Shown here piece by piece: positions 59,229-64,000 of a stretch of DNA of 64,000 bases. Within the stretch, counting starts at the first letter, position 1. Every line of letters starts with the position of its first letter. A program made the position numbers and the translations under genes. Under the pieces are notes generated by a model. It was given only the letters and a program-made list of their open reading frames with translations. It was not told the origin of the DNA and did no database searches. Source of the stretch: Mesorhizobium sp. WSM3862 (GTDB lineage Bacteria; Pseudomonadota; Alphaproteobacteria; Rhizobiales; Rhizobiaceae); assembly GCF_002294985.1 (NCBI RefSeq), contig NZ_NSGE01000005.1:139001-203000 (forward strand). Direction: 5' to 3'.

Positions 59229-60269
59229 TTAGTTGCAGACCGCGACGCTGCCGGCGGCAACGCCCGCGCAGACTTCATCCTTATTGATCCAACCCGCGTC
59301 GATGACGACGTTGAGATTATCCTTGGTGATTGCGACCGGGGTCAGGAACAGCGACTTGACGGTGTTGCCGCCAGGCGTCGTGAAGTCCTTGGCGCCCGCG
59401 ATGTCGGTCATCTTCTTGCCGTCGGCGAGCTGCGAGGCGATCTCGGCGGCGTGCTTGCCGAGCTCGCGCGCGTCCTTCCACACCGACACCGTCTGGGTGC
59501 CGAGCGCGATGCGGTTGAGCGCGGCATGGTCGCCGTCCTGGCCCGAGACCGGAACGGTGCCGGCCAGCCCTTGCGCCGTCAGCGCCGCGACGACGCCGCC
59601 GGCGGTGCCGTCATTGGCCGCCACCACCGCGTCGACCTTGTTGTCGTTGGCGGTCAGGAACTGCTCCATGTTCTTTTGCGCGTTGGCGGGCAGCCAGCCG
59701 TCGGTATAGGCCTCGCCGACATTCTTGATCTTGCCGCTGTCGATGGCTTCCTTCAGCACTTCCATCGAGCCGGAGAACAGGAAATCGGCGTTCGGGTCGG
59801 CGCCCGAGCCCTTGATGAAGACATAATTGCCCTCGGGCTTGGCCTTGAACACCTCGCGGGCCTGCATGCGGCCGACTTCCTTGTTGTCGAAGGTCAGATA
59901 AAACACGTCCTTGTTCTCGATCAGGCGGTCGTAGCCGACGACCGGAATGCCTTCGTCGAGTGCCTTCTGCACCGCCGGCCCGATCGCGGAGGCGTCTTGC
60001 GCCAGGATGATCAGCGCATTGGCGCCCTGCGAGATCAGGCTTTCGACGTCGGTCAGCTGCTTGCCTGGATTGGACTGTGCGTCGGCGGATATGTACTTGT
60101 CGCCGGCGGCCTCGATCGCCTTCTTCATCGCCGCTTCGTCGGTCTTCCAGCGCTCTTCCTGGAAATTGGACCACGAAACGCCGATCACCTTGTCCTTCGC
60201 CTGCGCGACCGACGCCAACGTCAACGACATGGCGACGCCCGCCAGAATGGCGGCTGCGAATCTCTTCAT
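59229..60269 (-). CDS. xylF: D-xylose-binding periplasmic protein
   Basis: 346 residues with a Sec signal ([20 protein letters not shown]). The mature protein follows Xyl[21 protein letters not shown], a [19 protein letters not shown] helix, VVGYDRLI and [19 protein letters not shown], and the hinge [11 protein letters not shown]. It delivers xylose (or a similar pentose) to XylH/XylG. Start ATG 60269 has GGAGGATATC upstream. A -35/-10 promoter and an operator for the ROK regulator precede it. Cys pair near the C-terminus (EVCAGV...AVCN) may be a disulfide. Confidence 0.92.
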   Translation of the reverse strand: MKRFAAAILAGVAMSLTLASVAQAKDKVIGVSWSNFQEERWKTDEAAMKKAIEAAGDKYISADAQSNPGKQLTDVESLISQGANALIILAQDASAIGPAVQKALDEGIPVVGYDRLIENKDVFYLTFDNKEVGRMQAREVFKAKPEGNYVFIKGSGADPNADFLFSGSMEVLKEAIDSGKIKNVGEAYTDGWLPANAQKNMEQFLTANDNKVDAVVAANDGTAGGVVAALTAQGLAGTVPVSGQDGDHAALNRIALGTQTVSVWKDARELGKHAAEIASQLADGKKMTDIAGAKDFTTPGGNTVKSLFLTPVAITKDNLNVVIDAGWINKDEVCAGVAAGSVAVCN

Positions 60270-60330
60270 GATATCCTCCCTGCGCCCCTCGCGGCGCGAC
60301 CCAGATTGGCCCGAAGACCATGCAGAGGCT

Positions 60331-60351
60331 TTTTTTCGAGCCTCGAAAAAA
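60331..60351. promoter_or_regulatory. ROK operator 1, at the xylF transcription start
   Basis: A perfect 21-bp palindrome: TTTTTTCGAG, central C, CTCGAAAAAA. It begins at the end of the xylF -10 box, so a bound repressor would block initiation. Confidence 0.75.
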
Positions 60352-60379
60352 TACTGATCCAAGGCAAAGGCGCTGTCAA
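60351..60379 (-). promoter_or_regulatory. sigma-70 type promoter of xylF
   Basis: On the minus strand, TTGACA (complement of 60374-60379), 17-bp spacer, CAGTAT (complement of 60351-60356). The predicted start falls within operator 1, about 75 bp upstream of the ATG. Confidence 0.7.
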
Positions 60380-60415
60380 CTGCAATTCTGACGGTTTTTG
60401 AGGTGTCGCGTACTT

Positions 60416-60436
60416 TTTTTTCGAGACCCGCAATAA
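60416..60436. promoter_or_regulatory. ROK operator 2, degenerate copy
   Basis: TTTTTTCGAG, central A, then CCCGCAATAA: the left arm is identical to operator 1 and the right arm is partly conserved. Its centre is 85 bp (about eight helical turns) from that of operator 1, and it is on the promoter side of the divergent regulator gene, suitable for looping and autoregulation. Confidence 0.6.
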
Positions 60437-60621
60437 ATAATGACAGTGCCGACCGCTTCTGCCACTATCGGGGAACAGTTCGGAGGAGGCGCAGCCCGCG
60501 TCCACCGAAACTTGTAAAAACCGGGACGGTTCGGGTGCCGGCGTCCGGGTGGTGAATCGATCTGGCGCGTCGCCGGGTCCTGTGCATGATCGAGAGGCCG
60601 CGCTGACTGGGAGGAGAAAAA

Positions 60622-61863
60622 ATGTCGGTCGGAATCCGCCACGACGATCTGCGCCGGCGCAACCGCGCCATGGTGCTCTCGGCCGTGCGCCGGGCCGGCC
60701 AGCCGTCGCGCACGGAAATCGCCGCGACCACCGGGCTCAGCCATTCGACCATTTCGGCGATCTCTTCCGATCTGATCCAGGAAGGCATCCTGGCCGAGAG
60801 CAAGCCGAGCGAGACCGCGTCTCTGAAGCGCGGCCGGCCACAGGTGGGCCTCGCGCTCAAGCCTGAGGCGGCAGCGGTGGTAACGGTGGTGCTGTCGCTC
60901 AATTTCCTCTCGCTCGCCGTTATCGATTATGCGGGCCAGGTCATCGCCGAGGAGCAGCGCCGCCTCGATACCCTCACCATGCCGCGCAACGAGCTGATCG
61001 GCGAATGCTTGGCGATCGTGCGGCGCCGGCTGGACGATCCGGACCTCGACGTCGGCAGCGTCGCCCGCATCGCCATGGGCATCCAAGGCATCACCGATTC
61101 CCATGCCCGCACCATGCTATGGTCGCCGATCACGCCGCTGACCGACATTCCCTTCGCCGACATCCTGGAAAAGGAATTCGGCATTCCGGCCACCATGGAG
61201 AACGACTGCAACATGATGGCGGTGGCGCTGCAGTGGCGCGATCCCCACCGCTATCGCGACAATTTCATCGCCATTCTGCTCTCCCACGGCATCGGCATGG
61301 GACTGGTGCTGAAGGGCGAGCTGTTCACCGGCACACATTCTTCCGGCGGGGAGTTCGGCCACATGATCCATCGTCCGGGCGGCGCGCTCTGCCGTTGCGG
61401 TCGCCGCGGCTGCGTCGAGGCCTATGCCGGCAACTACGCCATCTGGCGCAGCGCCATGAAGATGAGCGAGGACGCCGAGCCGGTCGATGTCGGCGACGCC
61501 GACATGCGGGCGCTCGCCGCCAAGGCGCGCGAGACGGATGGCCCGGAGCGCGAGGCCTATCGCCGGGCCGGCGAGGCGCTGGGCTTCGGCCTTGGCAGCC
61601 TGTTCGCGCTGATCGACCCAGCGCCGGTCGCGATGGTCGGCGTAAGCGCCGCCGCCTTCGATCTGATCGAGCCGGCGCTGCGCGAGGCGATTGCCCAGAC
61701 CGCCGGCGGCCAGCATTCAAACTCGATCTCCTTCGATACCGAGCCGAACGAATTGCCGCTGATCCGCGAAGGCTGCGCCATGCGCGCGCTGACCTTCGTC
61801 GACCAGGAGATCTTCGCCTCGGGCGTGCAGGCGAGAAGCGGTGCGGGGAAGAATGTCGCCTGA
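60622..61863 (+). CDS. ROK family repressor of the xylose operon
   Basis: 413 residues: N-terminal winged helix (SRTEIAATTGLSHSTISAISSDLIQEGIL) and a ROK sugar-kinase-like domain with the zinc motif CRCGRRGCVE and the sugar-site segment GEFGHMIHRPGG. The kinase-type ATP motif is not complete, as usual for regulators. It diverges from xylF with two palindromic operators in between; xylose or a derivative should release it. Start ATG 60622 follows GGGAGGAG. Confidence 0.9.
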   Translation: MSVGIRHDDLRRRNRAMVLSAVRRAGQPSRTEIAATTGLSHSTISAISSDLIQEGILAESKPSETASLKRGRPQVGLALKPEAAAVVTVVLSLNFLSLAVIDYAGQVIAEEQRRLDTLTMPRNELIGECLAIVRRRLDDPDLDVGSVARIAMGIQGITDSHARTMLWSPITPLTDIPFADILEKEFGIPATMENDCNMMAVALQWRDPHRYRDNFIAILLSHGIGMGLVLKGELFTGTHSSGGEFGHMIHRPGGALCRCGRRGCVEAYAGNYAIWRSAMKMSEDAEPVDVGDADMRALAAKARETDGPEREAYRRAGEALGFGLGSLFALIDPAPVAMVGVSAAAFDLIEPALREAIAQTAGGQHSNSISFDTEPNELPLIREGCAMRALTFVDQEIFASGVQARSGAGKNVA

Positions 61864-61878
61864 GGCCGACGAGTGCCT

Positions 61879-62241
61879 ATGGTGAAGAGCTACAAGAACC
61901 GGCTTGGCGTAACCTATTATCTGCCTGACTTCGGCCCTCCCGCTCGCTGGCTCATGAGTGTCACGCCTGGGGGCGCGGATTTGCCAACCCTGTACTATTT
62001 CGAATGCGATGCACAGAATCTTGGTCGTCGGGCAATACACATATACGCCGATGGCCGCATGCTCCTCGCATATCCCGGAGGCCTCGACGGCGACCACTTG
62101 CCCGAGGGGGAGCTGCCTACGGTGGAAGAGGCCGAGCACGATGGTTTGCAAACCCGCGAGATTGCCAAAGCGGAGTTCGACGCGCTTTGGGCTGCACTGT
62201 CTCGCCTGGAAGGCACGGATGAACTCCGGGCCGGCGGCTAA
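61879..62241 (+). CDS. DUF6881-like small protein
   Basis: 120 residues from ATG 61879, 15 bp after the regulator gene; GTG 61873 is an alternative. The layout (YYFECDAQNLGRRAIHIYADGRMLLAYP, then ELPTVEEAEHDG and AKAEFDALWAAL) resembles DUF6881 proteins, small soluble proteins sometimes found as toxin-immunity-like orphans. The match is by memory and weak. Its end overlaps the phoB end by 4 bp on the opposite strand. Function unknown. Confidence 0.6.
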   Translation: MVKSYKNRLGVTYYLPDFGPPARWLMSVTPGGADLPTLYYFECDAQNLGRRAIHIYADGRMLLAYPGGLDGDHLPEGELPTVEEAEHDGLQTREIAKAEFDALWAALSRLEGTDELRAGG

Positions 62242-62927
62242 TCTTCCCTGATCGCGTAGCCCGCCCCGCGAATGGTGCGGATCACATCGGGCATCCGGCC
62301 GTTGTTGACCGCCTTGCGCAGGCGGCCGACATGCACGTCCACGGTGCGCTCGTCGATATAGATCGTCTCGCCCCAGACATTGTCGAGCAGCTGGCTGCGC
62401 GAGAACACCCGGCCGGGATGCCGCATCATGAATTCGAGCAGCCTGAACTCGGTCGGGCCGAGCCGGATCTCGCTCTTCTTGCGGTAGACGCGATGCGATT
62501 CGCGATCGAGCACGATGTCGCCGACCTTGAGCACGCTGGACAGCACCTCCGGCTTGGCGCGGCGCAGCAGCGCCTTGACCCTGGCCATGAATTCCGGCGT
62601 CGAGAACGGCTTGACCAGATAGTCGTCGGCGCCGGTCGAGAGGCCGCGCACCCTGTCGCTTTCCTCGCCGCGCGCGGTCAGCATGATGATCGGCAGGCGT
62701 TCGGTCTCGGGCCGCATCCTGAGGCGCCGGCAAAGCTCGATGCCGGACACCGCCGGCACCATCCAGTCGAGCACCAGAAGGTCGGGCACATTCTCCTGCA
62801 GGCGGATCTCGGCCTCGTCGCCGCGCGTCACCACCTCGACCTGATAGCCCTCGGATTCGAGGTTGTAGCGGAGCAGCACCCCCAGCGGCTCCTCGTCCTC
62901 CACCACCATGATGCGTGGCGCGATCAT
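62238..62927 (-). CDS. phoB: phosphate regulon response regulator PhoB
   Basis: 229 residues: receiver (acidic VVEDEEP, phospho-Asp in LLVLDWMVPAVSG, Lys in YLVKPFSTPEF) and winged helix (LGPTEFRLLEFMMRHPGRVFSR, GETIYIDERTVDVHVGRLRKAV, IRTIRGAGYAI). These are hallmark PhoB sequences. Third gene of the minus-strand pst-phoU-phoB group. Activates phosphate-starvation genes. Confidence 0.95.
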   Translation of the reverse strand: MIAPRIMVVEDEEPLGVLLRYNLESEGYQVEVVTRGDEAEIRLQENVPDLLVLDWMVPAVSGIELCRRLRMRPETERLPIIMLTARGEESDRVRGLSTGADDYLVKPFSTPEFMARVKALLRRAKPEVLSSVLKVGDIVLDRESHRVYRKKSEIRLGPTEFRLLEFMMRHPGRVFSRSQLLDNVWGETIYIDERTVDVHVGRLRKAVNNGRMPDVIRTIRGAGYAIRED

Positions 62928-62946
62928 TTAGCAGGCACCTTCGCTG

Positions 62947-63651
62947 TCAGGCCGCCGGCGCCGACATCGCCGTCTCGTCCTGCTTAGGACGATTCGCGGG
63001 CAATTGCGTGCCGGTCAGCACATAGTAGGCGTTCTCGGCGATGTTGGTGACGTGGTCGCCGATGCGCTCCAGATTCTTGGCGCAGAACAACAGATGCGTG
63101 CAAGCCGTGATGTTGCGCGGATCCTCCATCATGTAGGTCAGGAGCTCACGGAAGACGGAGGTGTATTTGACGTCGATGCGCTCGTCGTCGTTGCGGAGCT
63201 TGGCGAGCGCCGTGGCGTCGCCGGCCGCGTATTCCTCGATCACGCCCTGGACCTGGATCAGCACCAGCTGCGCCATCGAGTCGATTGAGTGCGAAAGGTC
63301 GCGCGGCGCGGCGCTGATGCCGACCGAGCCGACGCGCTTAGCGATGTTCTTGGCAAGGTCGCCGATGCGCTCAAGATCGCCGGCCATCCGGATGGCGCCA
63401 ACGACGCTGCGCAGGTCGTCGGCCATCGGCTGGCGTTTGGCAATCAGCGTGATGGCGCGATCGTCGAGCTCGCGTTGGCGCGCGTCCATGATGGCATCGT
63501 CGGAGACCACGCGCTGCGCCAGCGCGTTGTCGGAATTCAGCAGAGCCTTGGTCGACGCGCCGACCATCGAGCCGGCAAGATCGCCCATGTCGCGGATGAG
63601 CTGGCTGATCTGCCTCAGATCCTCGTCGAAGGAAGCGACCGTATGGGCCAT
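62947..63651 (-). CDS. phoU: phosphate transport system regulator PhoU
   Basis: 234 residues with two PhoU repeats containing the metal-binding ExxxD motifs (AGDLERIGDLAKNIAKR and AKNLERIGDHVTNIAENAYY). It links the Pst transporter to PhoR and dampens Pho signalling when phosphate is plentiful. Start ATG 63651 follows GAGGAC. It sits between pstB and phoB. Confidence 0.95.
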   Translation of the reverse strand: MAHTVASFDEDLRQISQLIRDMGDLAGSMVGASTKALLNSDNALAQRVVSDDAIMDARQRELDDRAITLIAKRQPMADDLRSVVGAIRMAGDLERIGDLAKNIAKRVGSVGISAAPRDLSHSIDSMAQLVLIQVQGVIEEYAAGDATALAKLRNDDERIDVKYTSVFRELLTYMMEDPRNITACTHLLFCAKNLERIGDHVTNIAENAYYVLTGTQLPANRPKQDETAMSAPAA

Positions 63652-63671
63652 GTTTATGTCCTCGTATGAAC

Positions 63672-64000
63672 TCAGCCGAAGCGGCCGGTGATGTAGTCCT
63701 GCGTGCGCTTCTCGCGGGGCGAGGTGAAAATCTTTTCGGTCCGGTCGAATTCGATCAGCTCGCCGAGATACATGAACGCGGTCTGCCGCGAGACGCGCGC
63801 GGCCTGCTGCATGTTGTGGGTGACGATCACGATCGTGTAGTCGGCCTGTAGCTCGTCGATCAGCTCCTCGATCTTGGCGGTCGACAGCGGATCGAGTGCC
63901 GATGCCGGCTCGTCGAGCAGGATGACCTCCGGCTTCACCGCCACGGTGCGGGCGATGCAGAGCCGCTGCTGCTGGCCGCCCGAAAGGCTCTGGCCACTGG
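63672..64000 (-). CDS. pstB: phosphate ABC transporter ATP-binding protein PstB, partial
   Basis: The 3' 109 codons of pstB; the gene continues past the right edge. Visible are the signature [19 protein letters not shown], Walker [16 protein letters not shown], the switch [15 protein letters not shown] and the C-terminal [10 protein letters not shown], all diagnostic of PstB. It powers phosphate import with PstSCA, expected just outside the window. Confidence 0.95.
   Translation of the reverse strand, partial: SGQSLSGGQQQRLCIARTVAVKPEVILLDEPASALDPLSTAKIEELIDELQADYTIVIVTHNMQQAARVSRQTAFMYLGELIEFDRTEKIFTSPREKRTQDYITGRFG

Noticed and set aside
1..64000. CRISPR array, prophage or rRNA operon
   Set aside because: No regularly spaced repeats, structural phage genes or rRNA sequence were recognised on reading the window.

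Overview
The window reads as chromosomal DNA of a GC-rich rhizobial alphaproteobacterium, most likely Mesorhizobium or a close Phyllobacteriaceae relative. The basis is the complete NepR-EcfG-PhyR general stress system, single-domain XylG with a ROK regulator, PhoB/PhoU/PstB order, several solute ABC systems and rhizobial-type palindromic intergenic repeats. Species assignment is an inference from gene content; no database was searched. The window opens inside a secreted-protein gene and closes inside pstB.

1-13.2 kb: an M20 amidohydrolase, tRNA-Arg(CCT), a six-gene minus-strand catabolic operon (DHDPS-family aldolase, FCD-type GntR regulator, sugar-type ABC transporter), the chrB-chrA chromate pair, and a ketone-body/PHB locus (bdhA diverging from acetoacetate decarboxylase and a patatin lipase). 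13.2-24.2 kb: a TetR-controlled RND efflux pair, an L,D-transpeptidase, two divergent OmpR-type regulators (one with a receiver lacking all phosphorylation residues) and a GAF-PAS hybrid histidine kinase.

24.5-39.4 kb is the most intriguing region. It holds a Rieske oxygenase, a class III aminotransferase, a PotBCA-type polyamine transporter, a flavin amine oxidase, a frameshifted PotD-type binding protein, a BetI-like TetR regulator, a methyltransferase, two tandem phytoene-desaturase-like flavoproteins, a GcvT-like folate enzyme and an 85-residue protein. Three copies of TTGAAY-N4-ATTCAA occupy three promoter regions that together can serve every transcription unit. I infer one co-regulated pathway for uptake and demethylation or deamination of an unidentified methylated amine or polyamine derivative. 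An IS5/IS427-type element flanked by CTAG sits just downstream.

40.3-46.7 kb: an M19 dipeptidase, an MhqO/MhqD-like quinone or electrophile response trio, and a sulfatase-superfamily hydrolase. 46.7-56.7 kb is a general stress response island: nepR-ecfG and phyR diverge from back-to-back EcfG promoters, and nine GGAAC-N16/17-CGTT promoters in about 8 kb precede a triple PRC-barrel protein, a diacylglycerol-kinase-like protein, small membrane proteins, a Crp/Fnr regulator, nepR, phyR and a DUF1328 gene. A single-domain response regulator and two HWE-type kinases, one with a CHASE-like sensor, complete a plausible signalling circuit.

56.8-64 kb: a xylose ABC transporter (xylF-xylH-xylG) divergent from its ROK regulator, with a 21-bp palindrome at the xylF promoter and a degenerate second copy 85 bp away, then a small DUF6881-like protein and the phoB-phoU-pstB end of the phosphate regulon.
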